The notes under the pieces were generated by a model, which was given only the letters and a program-made list of their open reading frames with translations, did no database searches and was not told the origin of the DNA. 64,000 bases of DNA from Streptomyces filipinensis (GTDB lineage: Bacteria; Actinomycetota; Actinomycetes; Streptomycetales; Streptomycetaceae). The stretch's first letter is position 1. The number at the start of each line of letters is the position of its first letter. Positions 16,369-27,376 of this stretch are shown piece by piece. The translations under genes and the position numbers were made by a program. The stretch spans positions 186,001 through 250,000 of the forward strand of contig NZ_BMTD01000005.1 in NCBI RefSeq assembly GCF_014649495.1, in the 5' to 3' direction.

Positions 16369-17346
16369 ATGCCTCAGCCCGCCATGGCCGTCAGCCCGGA
16401 CGCACCCCGCAACCCGGTCCTCGCCGAGGTCGTCCGCTCCGGATTCGTCGAAGGGCGGCACCGGGGCGGTGTGGTGCTGCTCGCGACGGACGGTTCGGTG
16501 GAGCTGGCCATCGGTGACGTGACGTCCCCCGTCTTCCCGCGTTCCTCCAGCAAGCCGATGCAGGCGGTGGGTGTGCTGCGGGCCGGCCTCGACCTCGCGG
16601 GGGAGCGGCTCGCCCTGGCGGCCGCGAGCCACTCCGGCGAACCCTTCCACCGTGACCTGGTGCGAGCGATGCTCGACGAGCACGGGCTGACCCCGGAGCA
16701 CCTGCAGTGCCCGCCCGGCCTCCCGCTGGACCAGTGGGAGCAGGAGGCCTACCTGGCCGCGGGCGGCCGGCGCGACCGCGTGGCCATGAACTGCTCGGGC
16801 AAGCACACGGCGATGCTGGCCGCCGCCGCGCTCCGGGGCTGGCCGCTTCAGTCCTACCGTGACCCGGACCATCCGCTGCAACGGCTCATCCGTACGGTCG
16901 TGGAGGAGGCGGCCGTTGAGCCGGTGACCGCCGTCGGTGTGGACGGCTGCGGGGCCCCGCTGATGGCGATCAGCCTGACCGGGCTCGCCCGCGCCTTCCG
17001 CTCGTACGTCCTCGCCGCGCCCGGCACGCCCGAACGGCGGGTCGCCGATGCCATGCGCGCCCACCCCGAGTACGTCGCCGGCACCCGACGCCACGACACC
17101 TGGCTCATGAGGGAGATACCGGGTGCCCTGTCCAAGGTCGGAGCGGAAGCGGTCCAGGCCCTCGCGCTGCCCGACGGCCGCTCGCTGGCCCTCAAGGTCG
17201 ACGACGGCGGCATCCGGGCCCTGGGTCCGGTCCTGGCCCGCGCGTTGCGCCTCATGGGGATGACGGCACCGGTCGTGGACCGCGTCGGCCGTGCACCGGT
17301 GCTGGGCGGGGGGCGCGAGGTGGGAGAGGTGCGGGCGGTGTTCTGA
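16369..17346 (+). CDS. L-asparaginase II family protein
   Basis: A 325-residue protein matching the Asparaginase_II (AnsA/thermolabile asparaginase) family, distinct from the type I/II bacterial drug enzymes. Visible conserved blocks are SRSSKPMQ-like (FPRSSSKPMQAVGVL), LAAASHSGEPFH, VAMNCSGKHTAML and the glycine-rich VGVDGCGAPLMAISL. Start ATG 16369 follows GGAAGG at nine bases; the open frame extends further upstream at TTG/GTG codons. It should hydrolyse asparagine to aspartate and ammonia in the cytoplasm. It stands alone between a hydrolase and an ABC operon. Confidence 0.85.
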   Translation: MPQPAMAVSPDAPRNPVLAEVVRSGFVEGRHRGGVVLLATDGSVELAIGDVTSPVFPRSSSKPMQAVGVLRAGLDLAGERLALAAASHSGEPFHRDLVRAMLDEHGLTPEHLQCPPGLPLDQWEQEAYLAAGGRRDRVAMNCSGKHTAMLAAAALRGWPLQSYRDPDHPLQRLIRTVVEEAAVEPVTAVGVDGCGAPLMAISLTGLARAFRSYVLAAPGTPERRVADAMRAHPEYVAGTRRHDTWLMREIPGALSKVGAEAVQALALPDGRSLALKVDDGGIRALGPVLARALRLMGMTAPVVDRVGRAPVLGGGREVGEVRAVF

Positions 17347-17541
17347 GGGGCGCCGTTATGCGGCATTCGCCCCGCGTCCGACATCTGACGTTTCGTCAAC
17401 TGCCTTGGCGGTCAAGGAATTTACCGTCTATTGGCATGGCGAACGGCTGTTGTGTGCCGTTCCCTGAGCGTTCAACTGGGAATCCCTGTGGGTGTTGTGT
17501 GCTCTCCCTAGCCTCCTTGAGGTTTCGGAAAGAAGGGGCTC

Positions 17542-18525
17542 ATGGACGACTCACTCCTCGCGGTCCGGGCTCGCGGGATCACCAAGTGTTTCGGTGATGT
17601 CGTCGCACTCGACGGCATCGATCTGGATGTGGCGCAGGGGCGGATCCACGGCCTGGTCGGACCGAACGGTGCCGGCAAGACGACGCTCCTCGGTCTCCTG
17701 CTCGGCCTGGCCGTGGCCGACACCGGCCGGCTGGAGATCCTCGGTGCGCCGGTGGGCCGGACGTTCACCGCCCCCGACGGTGTCGCCGGGTTCGTGGACG
17801 GACCTGGCCTCTACCCCTCGCTCACCGCCAGGCAGAACCTCACCGCACTGGCCGCGCTCCGCGGTCAGGACACACGGACGGCAGGCATCGACGACGTGCT
17901 CGACCAGGTCGGACTGACCGATGTCGCCGACGACCGGGTCCGCGGCTTCTCCCTGGGCATGCGCCAGCGGCTCGGCCTCGCCGCCGCCCTGCTCACCAGG
18001 CCACGGCTCCTCGTGCTCGACGAGCCCTCCAACGGCCTCGACCCGGCCGGCAAGAAGCACGTGCACGGCGTCCTGAGCCGGCTCGCGACGCAGGGCACCG
18101 GTGTCGTGCTGTCCAGTCACCGCATGGACGACCTGGAGGCGCTGTGTTCCGAGGTCACCATCCTCGCCACCGGACGGGTCGTCTTCTCCGGTCCGCTGGG
18201 CAAACTGGCCGCCGAGAACCGTGAACTCGACTACCGTCTGGTCACCTCCGACCCCCAGGCAGCACGCCGGCTGGCCGCCGAGACGCCCGGGATCCATATG
18301 GTCGGCGGCGCGGGAGGAGGCCAGCGAGGCGAGGCGCTCGTCGTACGCGCGCTGGTGCCCGCCGTCGACGAACTGGTGGCACGGCTCGTGCGGTCGGGCC
18401 TCGCCCTGCGCGAACTCGCCCCCGTGACGTCGCCGCTGGAGGCCGCGTTCCTGGCCCTGACCGAACAGGACGCCGCAGCCCGGCCGCAGCAGACCCGCGC
18501 TCAGCAGCAGGCGGCCGGCCGATGA
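17542..18525 (+). CDS. ABC transporter ATP-binding protein
   Basis: A 327-residue ATPase with a Walker A GPNGAGKTT, signature FSLGMRQRLGLA, Walker B LLVLDEPSNGLDP and switch His in SSHRMDDLE. The C-terminal ~90 residues beyond the nucleotide-binding domain are typical of the CcmA/DrrA-like exporter ATPases. SD GAAAGAAGGGG precedes the ATG. It overlaps the permease gene by four bases (ATGA). The operon continues into a secreted phosphoesterase, so the exporter could act on a surface lipid or glycan, but this is only context. Confidence 0.93.
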   Translation: MDDSLLAVRARGITKCFGDVVALDGIDLDVAQGRIHGLVGPNGAGKTTLLGLLLGLAVADTGRLEILGAPVGRTFTAPDGVAGFVDGPGLYPSLTARQNLTALAALRGQDTRTAGIDDVLDQVGLTDVADDRVRGFSLGMRQRLGLAAALLTRPRLLVLDEPSNGLDPAGKKHVHGVLSRLATQGTGVVLSSHRMDDLEALCSEVTILATGRVVFSGPLGKLAAENRELDYRLVTSDPQAARRLAAETPGIHMVGGAGGGQRGEALVVRALVPAVDELVARLVRSGLALRELAPVTSPLEAAFLALTEQDAAARPQQTRAQQQAAGR

Positions 18526-19874
18526 CCGCGACCGCCGCAACCCCCACCGCCGGTGCCGGCCGTGTCTCCGTGGCCCGCGGCTACCGCTTCGAACTGGTCA
18601 AGCTCGTCTCGCAATGGCGCATCCGTCTGCTGGTGCTCGCCTGCTGGATCGCACCGGCACTCTTCGTCGCCGGCGTGGGCCAGCAGAGCACACTTCCCTC
18701 GGACACCCTCTTCGGCCGCTGGATGCTCGCCACCGGATGGGCCGGCCCCCTGGTGACCCTCGGATTCTCGGGCACCTGGGCGCTCCCGCTGCTGACATCC
18801 GTGGTCGCCGGTGACGTGTTCGCCTCCGAGGACCGGCTCGGCACCTGGCGCCATCTGCTGGTCGCGGTCCGCTCGCCCCGTCGGATCTTCGCGGCGAAGG
18901 CGCTCGCGAGCCTCACCGTGATCCTGCTGCTCGTGGTCGGACTGGCCGCATCGAGCACGCTCGGTGGGCTCGTGGCGGTCGGCAACCACCCGCTGGTCGC
19001 CCTCGACGGCCACCTGCTGGCCCCGGGGGACGCCGCCGGCAAGGTGCTGCTCGCCTGGGCCTGCGTGCTCGCCCCGACGCTGGCCCTCGCCGGGATCGGC
19101 CTCCTCGGGTCCATCGTGCTCGGCCGGTCCCCGATGGGACTGCTGCTGCCGGCGATCGTCGCCCTCGTGATGCAGCTCGCCCAGATGCTGCCCCTGCCCG
19201 TCGCCGTGCGACTCGCCCTGCCCAGCTGGGCGTTCATCGCCTGGAACGGTCTGTTCACCGGCCCCGCCCAGCTGGGACCACTCCTGATCGGCATCGTGGT
19301 CAGCCTGCTGTGGGCCCTGACCGCGACCTTGCTGGCGTATCTGCTCTTCCTGCGGCGCGACTTCACCAGCCTGACCGACGAGGGCTCGGGGCGCCGCGCG
19401 GTCACCGCCGGGCTGCTGCCGCTCGCCGCGCTGGCCGCCGCGACGGTTGCCGTCGTGGCGGCGACGACCGGGGCCACGGGCTCCGGGATCTCGCAGGCCA
19501 AGGTGCAGCACTCCCTCGCCACGGAGTTCGCGCACCTCTATCGCATGCAGACCTGGCAGCTCAACCGTCCTGCCGTCACCGAGGCGCAGCTGAAGGCCAC
19601 GGCGACGTGCAACAAGGGCAGCGTCAGGGTCGCCGCCGAGGGACCCGGCAACGACTGGCGCTGCGTCGTCTCCTGGCATCTCCCCGGCGTCCAGGCCACC
19701 GGGACGGCCGTCTACCAGCTCGACGTCACCTCGGACGGGCGGTTCGTCGCCGACGGCGACGGACCGAAGGAAGTGAACGGCTACTTCCTGGTGCGCACCC
19801 CCACCGGAGACGCACCGAACCCGCTGTGGCAGTTCGACGGCGACCTCGCACTTCTCCGTACCTCGAAGGGATGA
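18522..19874 (+). CDS. ABC-2 type permease with extracytoplasmic C-terminal domain
   Basis: A 450-residue membrane partner of the preceding ATPase. About six hydrophobic segments cover residues 30-280 (for example GPLVTLGFSGTWALPLLTSVVAG and ASLTVILLLVVGLAASS). A seventh near 295-320 (GLLPLAALAAATVAVVAATTGAT) leads to a roughly 130-residue soluble tail that should lie outside the cell. The tail has two cysteines (TCNKGSV, WRCVVSWH) likely to form a disulfide, and ends with a strand-rich WQFDGDLALLR. ABC-2 permeases usually lack such a domain. It may bind the exported substrate or the neighbouring phosphoesterase. Confidence 0.85.
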   Translation: MTATAATPTAGAGRVSVARGYRFELVKLVSQWRIRLLVLACWIAPALFVAGVGQQSTLPSDTLFGRWMLATGWAGPLVTLGFSGTWALPLLTSVVAGDVFASEDRLGTWRHLLVAVRSPRRIFAAKALASLTVILLLVVGLAASSTLGGLVAVGNHPLVALDGHLLAPGDAAGKVLLAWACVLAPTLALAGIGLLGSIVLGRSPMGLLLPAIVALVMQLAQMLPLPVAVRLALPSWAFIAWNGLFTGPAQLGPLLIGIVVSLLWALTATLLAYLLFLRRDFTSLTDEGSGRRAVTAGLLPLAALAAATVAVVAATTGATGSGISQAKVQHSLATEFAHLYRMQTWQLNRPAVTEAQLKATATCNKGSVRVAAEGPGNDWRCVVSWHLPGVQATGTAVYQLDVTSDGRFVADGDGPKEVNGYFLVRTPTGDAPNPLWQFDGDLALLRTSKG

Positions 19875-19878
19875 CTCC

Positions 19879-22626
19879 ATGCAGGTAACACGGCACCGCC
19901 GCTCCGTCGGGACACCGCCGCGCGGCAGACGCATCGGGCGCCGGAGCACCCTCACGGCCGGCGCCACCGCGGTCGTGCTCGCCGTCACGGCAGGCATCGG
20001 CTACGCCCAGACACGGCAGTTCGGCACCGACCAGGTCGGCCAGGTGACCGACCGGGGCCAGGTCGTCTCCAGCGACCAGTACATCGCCCCCTACGGCGAC
20101 CGGCTCGTCATCAACAACGGCAAGATCATGTCGTCCTCGGTCAGCCCGGACGGCACCCACCTCGCGGCCGCGGTCACCGACGGGGGGAGCGCCCTGGCCA
20201 TCGTCGACGTGAAGAACTGGAAGGTGCAGCAGCTCGTCGGCGCCGCCGCCTCCTCGTCGCCGCGCCTGAGCAGCAACTCCGTAGGCCAGGAAGGCCCCAC
20301 GTACTCGCCCGACGGCACACAGCTGTGGCTGGGCCAGACCGACGGCTACACGAGGTTCACGGTCAACCCGGACGGCACGGTCACCAACCCGACGCCGGTC
20401 ACCATCCCGGCGGACGGATCCAAGCACGCGCTCGTCGGCCAGGCCGTGTTCTCCTCCGACGGCTCCACCGTGTACGCCGCCGTCAACGGCCAGAACCGGG
20501 TGGTCGCCCTCGACGCGGCGACCGGCGCGATCAAGCAGAGCTGGCCCGTCGGCAACGCCCCGCGGGACATGGTCATCGCCGACGGCAAGCTCTACGTCAG
20601 CAACGAGGGCGGACGCCCGGCGCAGTCCGGCGACACGACCATGAACTCGTACGGCACCCAGGTGCCGGCCGACCCGCAGACCGGTGCCACCACCACCGGA
20701 ACGGTCAGCGTCATCGACCTGGCGAACCCGGCCGCGGCCCCCACGAGCATCGACGTCGGCCTGCACCCCACCGCGCTGTACGCCAGGGGCAGGGCACTGT
20801 TCGTCACCGACACGGCCACCAACGACGTGTCGGTCATCGACACCGCCCGCGACAAGGTCGTACAGACCATCTCCACCAAACCGTGGCCGGAGGCGTCCGT
20901 GGGCTACGAGCCCAACGCCGTGACGCTCACCGACGACGGCCACCTGCTGGTGACGCTCGGCCGCGCCAACGCGGTCGCCGTCTACCGGTACAGGAGCCCG
21001 CAGGAGCCGGTGAGTTACGTCGGCCTGCTCCCGACGGACTACTTTCCGGCCGAGATCACGACCGTCGGCGACCAGGTGCTGGTCTCCGACACCCGTGGCA
21101 TCGACGCCCGCCGCGCCAACAACCCCGCCGGACACGGCACCCACGACACGACATCGAGCGTGCAGCGGTTCACGCTGCCGGACGACAGCGTCATCAGGGC
21201 CGAGACGGCGACGGTCTTCCGGCAGAACGGCTGGACCCCCGGCTCGGTCAAGCTGGCCAAGGGCCGCAGCCACGCCTGGCCGGTACCGGTCCCGACCCGG
21301 CTCGGCGACCCCTCGACGATCAAGCACGTCTTCCTGATCGTCAAGGAGAACCGGACCTACGACCAGGTCTTCGGCGACATGTCGCAGGGCGACGGCGATC
21401 CGGCGGTGACCCAGTTCGGCGAGAACGTGACGCCGAACCAGCACGCCCTGGCCGAGCAGTTCGGCCTGTACGACAACACGTACGACATCGGCACGAACTC
21501 CGCCGAGGGACACAACTGGCTGATGCAGGCCGACGACCCGGAGTACACCGAGTCCTCGGCCGGTGAGTACCAGCGCAGCTACGACACCGAGAACGACGCC
21601 CTCGGCCACCAGAGGTCCGGCTTCATCTGGACCGGTGCGCAGGCGGCCGGGAAGACCGTGCGGGACTTCGGCGAGTTCCAGTCGATCGAGAGCAAGCCGG
21701 CCGACGCGTCCTGGCAGAACCTGTACTGCGACGCCAAGAACATGGACGCCACCGGCCAGACGACCGCCTACCCCATACAGACCGGCTCGGCGATCCCGTC
21801 GCTCAACGCCGTGTCGGCGCCCGGATTCCCGATGTTCGACCTCGACGTCCCGGACATCTACAAGTACCAGATCTGGAAACAGGACTTCGAGAAGAACGGG
21901 CCGGCGAACCTGAACATGTTCTGGCTCTCCAACGACCACACCGGTGGTCCGGCGAGCCCGGCGGCCCAGGTGGCGGACAACGACCTCGCGGTCGGCAGGA
22001 TGGTCGACGAGATCTCGCACAGCAAGTACTGGAAGGACTCGGCGATCTTCGTCGTCGAGGACGACTCCCAGGCTGGCCTCGACCACGTCGACGGCCACCG
22101 CGCCCCGATCCAGATCATCAGCCCCTGGGCCCAGCACGGCACCGTCGACAGCCGCTACTACTCCCAGATCACGATGATCCGGACCATCGAGCAGATCCTC
22201 GGGATCCACCCGATGAACCAGAAGGACAGCGCGGCCAGCCCGATGACCGGGGCCTTCACCCGGCGCCCGGACTACACGCCGTTCACCGCGCTGCCCAACC
22301 GGACGTCACTGACCGACGGCCTGAAGACCCCGCCCGCCTGTGGCGTGGACACCCCCGCTCCGCAGGACCCCAAGGCGGCGGCCGTGCCGGCGGCCAAGGT
22401 GCCGGCGGACAAGCGGCAGCTCGCGGCCGAGTGGGACGCATGGAAGTCCAAGCAGCGCCTCACCGGCCCCCACGCCGTCCCCGACTTCGCCAACCCCGCG
22501 CAGATGAACCACCTCACGTGGTACCAGACGCACAACTGGGCGAAGCCGTACCCCGGGGAGAAGAAGATCTACGCGCCCAATGACGTGCCGGGTGCCTACC
22601 TCCCGTCGTCGGAGTCCGACGGCTGA
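19879..22626 (+). CDS. secreted bifunctional YncE-like beta-propeller / alkaline-phosphatase-fold phosphoesterase
   Basis: A 915-residue exported protein. The N-terminus has a twin-arginine-like GRRSTLTAG and a hydrophobic stretch to about residue 45. Residues 60-460 show repeated strand-rich blocks with YVTN-like elements (KLYVSNEGGRP, NDVSVIDTARDKVVQTIS), the YncE-type propeller. From about residue 480 the phosphoesterase domain begins (KHVFLIVKENRTYDQVFGD), with metal-site segments HNWLMQADDPE, WLSNDHTGG and EDDSQAGLDHVDGHR. This is the common actinobacterial YncE plus phospholipase-C/acid-phosphatase-like fusion. It follows the ABC permease by four bases. Substrate unknown; phosphate ester or phospholipid hydrolysis outside the cell is likely. 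Confidence 0.9.
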   Translation: MQVTRHRRSVGTPPRGRRIGRRSTLTAGATAVVLAVTAGIGYAQTRQFGTDQVGQVTDRGQVVSSDQYIAPYGDRLVINNGKIMSSSVSPDGTHLAAAVTDGGSALAIVDVKNWKVQQLVGAAASSSPRLSSNSVGQEGPTYSPDGTQLWLGQTDGYTRFTVNPDGTVTNPTPVTIPADGSKHALVGQAVFSSDGSTVYAAVNGQNRVVALDAATGAIKQSWPVGNAPRDMVIADGKLYVSNEGGRPAQSGDTTMNSYGTQVPADPQTGATTTGTVSVIDLANPAAAPTSIDVGLHPTALYARGRALFVTDTATNDVSVIDTARDKVVQTISTKPWPEASVGYEPNAVTLTDDGHLLVTLGRANAVAVYRYRSPQEPVSYVGLLPTDYFPAEITTVGDQVLVSDTRGIDARRANNPAGHGTHDTTSSVQRFTLPDDSVIRAETATVFRQNGWTPGSVKLAKGRSHAWPVPVPTRLGDPSTIKHVFLIVKENRTYDQVFGDMSQGDGDPAVTQFGENVTPNQHALAEQFGLYDNTYDIGTNSAEGHNWLMQADDPEYTESSAGEYQRSYDTENDALGHQRSGFIWTGAQAAGKTVRDFGEFQSIESKPADASWQNLYCDAKNMDATGQTTAYPIQTGSAIPSLNAVSAPGFPMFDLDVPDIYKYQIWKQDFEKNGPANLNMFWLSNDHTGGPASPAAQVADNDLAVGRMVDEISHSKYWKDSAIFVVEDDSQAGLDHVDGHRAPIQIISPWAQHGTVDSRYYSQITMIRTIEQILGIHPMNQKDSAASPMTGAFTRRPDYTPFTALPNRTSLTDGLKTPPACGVDTPAPQDPKAAAVPAAKVPADKRQLAAEWDAWKSKQRLTGPHAVPDFANPAQMNHLTWYQTHNWAKPYPGEKKIYAPNDVPGAYLPSSESDG

Positions 22627-22647
22627 CGCGGACCGGCCCCGTCGAGT

Positions 22648-22679
22648 GCCCCTGGCCGGCTTCACCGCCCGCCAGGGGC
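22648..22679. terminator. bidirectional hairpin terminator
   Basis: A perfect 9-base stem (GCCCCTGGC/GCCAGGGGC) with a 14-base loop lies 22 bases after the phosphoesterase stop and overlaps the end of the convergent response-regulator gene. It can serve both transcripts. Confidence 0.65.
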
Positions 22680-23393
22680 CCTTCCGTCCTCCCCGTGGAA
22701 GACGGCCTGTCCCGAGGCCCGCGGCTCCAGGTGGGACGCGAGCACCGCGGCCTGGACGCGCCGCTGGACGCCCAGCTTCGCCAGCATCCGTGAGATGTGG
22801 TTCTTGACGGTCTTCTCCGACAGATACAGCCGCTGGCCGATCTCACGGTTGGTCAGACCGTCCCCGATCAGGGCGAGGATGTCCCGTTCGCGCGGCGACA
22901 GGCTCGCCAGCTCCGGCGGCAGCGACGGGGCGTCCGCCGGGTCGGTACGCAGGGAGCGCATCAGCCGGGCCGTGGTCGCCGGGTCGAGCATCGACTGTCC
23001 TGAGGCGACGGTACGGACCGCGGAGACGAGGTCGGAGCCCTTGATCTGCTTCAGCACATAGCCGGAGGCCCCGGCCATGATGGCGTCCAGCAGGGCGTCC
23101 TCGTCGTCGAACGAGGTCAGCATGAGACAAGCCAGTTCCGGCATCCGGCTGCGCAGCTCCCGGCACACCGAGATCCCGTCCCCGTCCGGCAGCCGCACGT
23201 CGAGCACGGCCACGTCCGGGCGCACGGCGGGGCCGCGGACGAGGGCGTGCTCCGCGGTGTCGGCGTCCCCGACCACCGCGATGTCCGGTTCGGCGTCGAG
23301 CAGGTCGGCCAGTCCGCGCCGGACGACCTCATGGTCGTCCAGCAGGAACACACGGATCGGGTGCTGCTCCGTGAAGCTGCGCGTCTCGGTCAT
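22662..23393 (-). CDS. DosR/OsdR-like LuxR-family response regulator
   Basis: A 243-residue NarL/LuxR-type regulator. The receiver domain (residues ~13-130) has the acidic pair (LLDDHE), phosphoacceptor Asp65 (VLDVRLPD), Thr in MLTSFDD and Lys in GYVLKQIKG. The C-terminal HTH runs from about residue 165 (LSPRERDILALIGDGLTNREI to KTVKNHISRML). The ATG at 23393 is preceded by a reasonable SD. Its place beside universal stress proteins and a DosS-like kinase suggests it is the Streptomyces dormancy regulator (OsdR-like) controlling the palindromes seen around it. Partner kinase is at 25597. Confidence 0.88.
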   Translation of the reverse strand: MTETRSFTEQHPIRVFLLDDHEVVRRGLADLLDAEPDIAVVGDADTAEHALVRGPAVRPDVAVLDVRLPDGDGISVCRELRSRMPELACLMLTSFDDEDALLDAIMAGASGYVLKQIKGSDLVSAVRTVASGQSMLDPATTARLMRSLRTDPADAPSLPPELASLSPRERDILALIGDGLTNREIGQRLYLSEKTVKNHISRMLAKLGVQRRVQAAVLASHLEPRASGQAVFHGEDGRAPGGR

Positions 23394-23474
23394 GGCGACC
23401 TCTCGTTCCCGGGGACGGACAGACAGCGGGCTGTCCTCGACGCTGATCATCCAACCAAGGGGGTGCAGGGACTA

Positions 23475-23489
23475 GGGCCGACCGGCCCC
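23475..23489. promoter_or_regulatory. OsdR/DosR-like operator upstream of the response regulator
   Basis: GGGCCGACCGGCCCC, an imperfect inverted repeat matching the local pattern GGGCCGnnCGGnCCC, 82 bases before the regulator start. A position upstream of the promoter suggests autoregulation of the leftward gene. Confidence 0.55.
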
Positions 23490-23660
23490 CTGAGCGCATG
23501 GCCGTCACGCTGGAGTTCGAGCAGTCCGGCTCCGTCCACCACCGTCGGCATGAAGGCGTGGCAGCGCTGACGAGGTGCGGGGTGCCGTACATGGTGGACT
23601 CCATGAGGTCCGCGGCGGCCGGTCCGTTCTCAGCATGGGCCCGTGCCACCGCACGAGCCA

Positions 23661-23755
23661 GGGGCCACCAGGCCCCCGGGCGGTCCGTTCGGCCGCCACT
23701 CGGTACGCGGTACGACGGCGAGACGGGTCAGTCCGGCACAGGGCCGTGCGGCCAC
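23661..23755. promoter_or_regulatory. two further operator-like palindromes before the USP remnant
   Basis: 23661-23676 is GGGGCCACCAGGCCCC, a 6-4-6 inverted repeat that differs in the inner arms. 23741-23755 is GGGCCGTGCGGCCAC, matching GGGCCGnnCGGnCCC at all but one fixed position and lying 64 bases before the remnant's start. These are the positions expected for activator sites, so the promoter seems to outlive the gene. Confidence 0.45.
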
Positions 23756-23818
23756 TGGCCCCGCGGGCAGACCACGACCATGCTGGAAGCGGAGCCTCGG
23801 CCCCGGGAGGTGGAGACG

Positions 23819-24121
23819 ATGCCCCGAGCCGTCACGGCAGATCCCGACGACCGGCCCGAGAGCCGCGCCGCCGAGTGGGCGGCGCGCGAGGCGGGGCTCC
23901 GCGGTCTGCCGCCGAGGACCGTGCCCGTCCGGCAGCGGACGCCCGAGCCCCTGGCCCAGGCCCCGCCGCTCGGCGCCGGCGTCCGGCAGCACGGGAGCGA
24001 GCAGGTCCCCCGGAGGCCCGCCGGGATGCTGCGCACCCGGCGGCGGCTCCCGGCCGTGAAGGTGATCGGGTCCGTCCTCCACCACGTCACCGCTCCGGTG
24101 GCGGTGGTCCCGCACGAATGA
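23819..24121 (+). pseudogene. internally deleted universal stress protein remnant
   Basis: A 100-codon open frame behind a good SD (GGGAGGTGG) that looks like both ends of a UspA domain joined. The N-terminal part has PESRAAEWAAREAGLRGLP, as in the intact protein just downstream, which has PSLRAVDWAAGEAALRGAP. The end reads IGSVLHHVTAPVAVVPHE, matching the standard UspA C-terminus AVLHHTACPVAVVPE. The strands and loop with the G-2xG-9xG(S/T) nucleotide motif between them are missing, and the initial Asp of VGVDG is changed. It is still open, so a short product may be made, but ATP binding should be lost. Confidence 0.6.
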
Positions 24122-24145
24122 CCCGTCGCTGGGGTGGTGAGCACG

Positions 24146-25036
24146 ATGGACCTTCCGATCGTCGTCGGTGTCGACGGCACCGAGCCGAGCCTGCGCGCCG
24201 TCGACTGGGCGGCCGGCGAGGCCGCGCTGCGCGGGGCACCGCTCCGGCTCGTCTACGCCTCCCTCTGGGAGCGCTACGAAGGCGCCCTGCTGGCGCAGGA
24301 ACTCGGCAAGCCGTTGGAGGAGGTGATGGCGCGGGACGTCGTCGGCGCGGCGGAGCAGCGCGCCCTGCGCCGCCGGCCCGAGGTGAAGATCACCACCGAC
24401 GTGCTGCCCGAGGAACCGGAACACGGGCTCGTACGAGTGAGCGGCACCGCCCTCGCCGTGGTGCTGGGCTGCCGGGGCCGCGGCGGGGTGGCCGAGGCGC
24501 TGCTCGGTTCCGTCAGCCTCACGGTCGCCGCGCACGCGCACTGCCCGGTCATCGTGCTGCGCGGCAACCACGCCGACCAGGCCCGCTCCGGGACGCAGGG
24601 CCGGATCGCGCTCGGCGTCGGTGACGGGCCGAGCGGCTCGGCCGTGCGCTTCGCCGTCGAGGAGGCCTTCCTGCGCGGAGTGCCCCTGGACGCCGTACGG
24701 GCCTGGCGGCGCCCCGCGCATGTGCTCTCCGGTCACCCTCCGGGCGCCGGTGGACCGGCGCTTTCGGAGCGGCAGCGGGCCGGTGCGTTGCTGGAGGACG
24801 CGCTGCGGGACGCGCCGGCCGACCTGAAGGTGGACCGCCGCGTCGTCGAGGGTCAGGCCCGTGACGTGCTGGCGGCAGTCTCCCGCGAGGCCGATCTGCT
24901 CGTCGTCGGCCGACGACGCCACGGTCACGTCGGCAGCCGGCTCGGCCGTGTCGCCCACGCGGTGTTGCACCACACGGCGTGCCCCGTGGCCGTCGTACCC
25001 GAACTCCACTCACATCCCCCCGGTGCCGTCGGCTGA
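24146..25036 (+). CDS. universal stress protein with two UspA domains
   Basis: A 296-residue cytoplasmic protein made of two Usp domains (residues about 1-140 and 150-290). Domain one begins LPIVVGVDGTEPSLRAVDWA and has GCRGRGGVAEALLGSVS. Domain two has VVGRRRHGHVGSRLGRVAHAVLHHTACPVAVVPE, the canonical ATP-binding loop. Domain one's glycine motif is complete too. Start ATG 24146 is chosen (SD GGGGTGG), with GTG 24134/24137 as alternatives. Its stop abuts the convergent STAS gene. Usp proteins are induced by DosR-type regulators under hypoxia and nutrient stress, which fits the island. Confidence 0.9.
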   Translation: MDLPIVVGVDGTEPSLRAVDWAAGEAALRGAPLRLVYASLWERYEGALLAQELGKPLEEVMARDVVGAAEQRALRRRPEVKITTDVLPEEPEHGLVRVSGTALAVVLGCRGRGGVAEALLGSVSLTVAAHAHCPVIVLRGNHADQARSGTQGRIALGVGDGPSGSAVRFAVEEAFLRGVPLDAVRAWRRPAHVLSGHPPGAGGPALSERQRAGALLEDALRDAPADLKVDRRVVEGQARDVLAAVSREADLLVVGRRRHGHVGSRLGRVAHAVLHHTACPVAVVPELHSHPPGAVG

Positions 25037-27315
<2,279 letters not shown>

Positions 27316-27376
27316 CCGCCTTCCGCCGTCGGGGACCGACCGCGGGCCGCCGCGCCCGGCTCCTGCGTGCCGTGGC

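Larger units (their letters stand above)
23394..23818. other. intergenic region, no gene seen
   Basis: A 425-base gap between the divergent response regulator and the USP remnant. It contains three operator-like palindromes (annotated separately) and no supported coding sequence on either strand. Open frames here are short on conserved motifs. It probably holds the promoters of both flanking transcripts. Confidence 0.55.
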
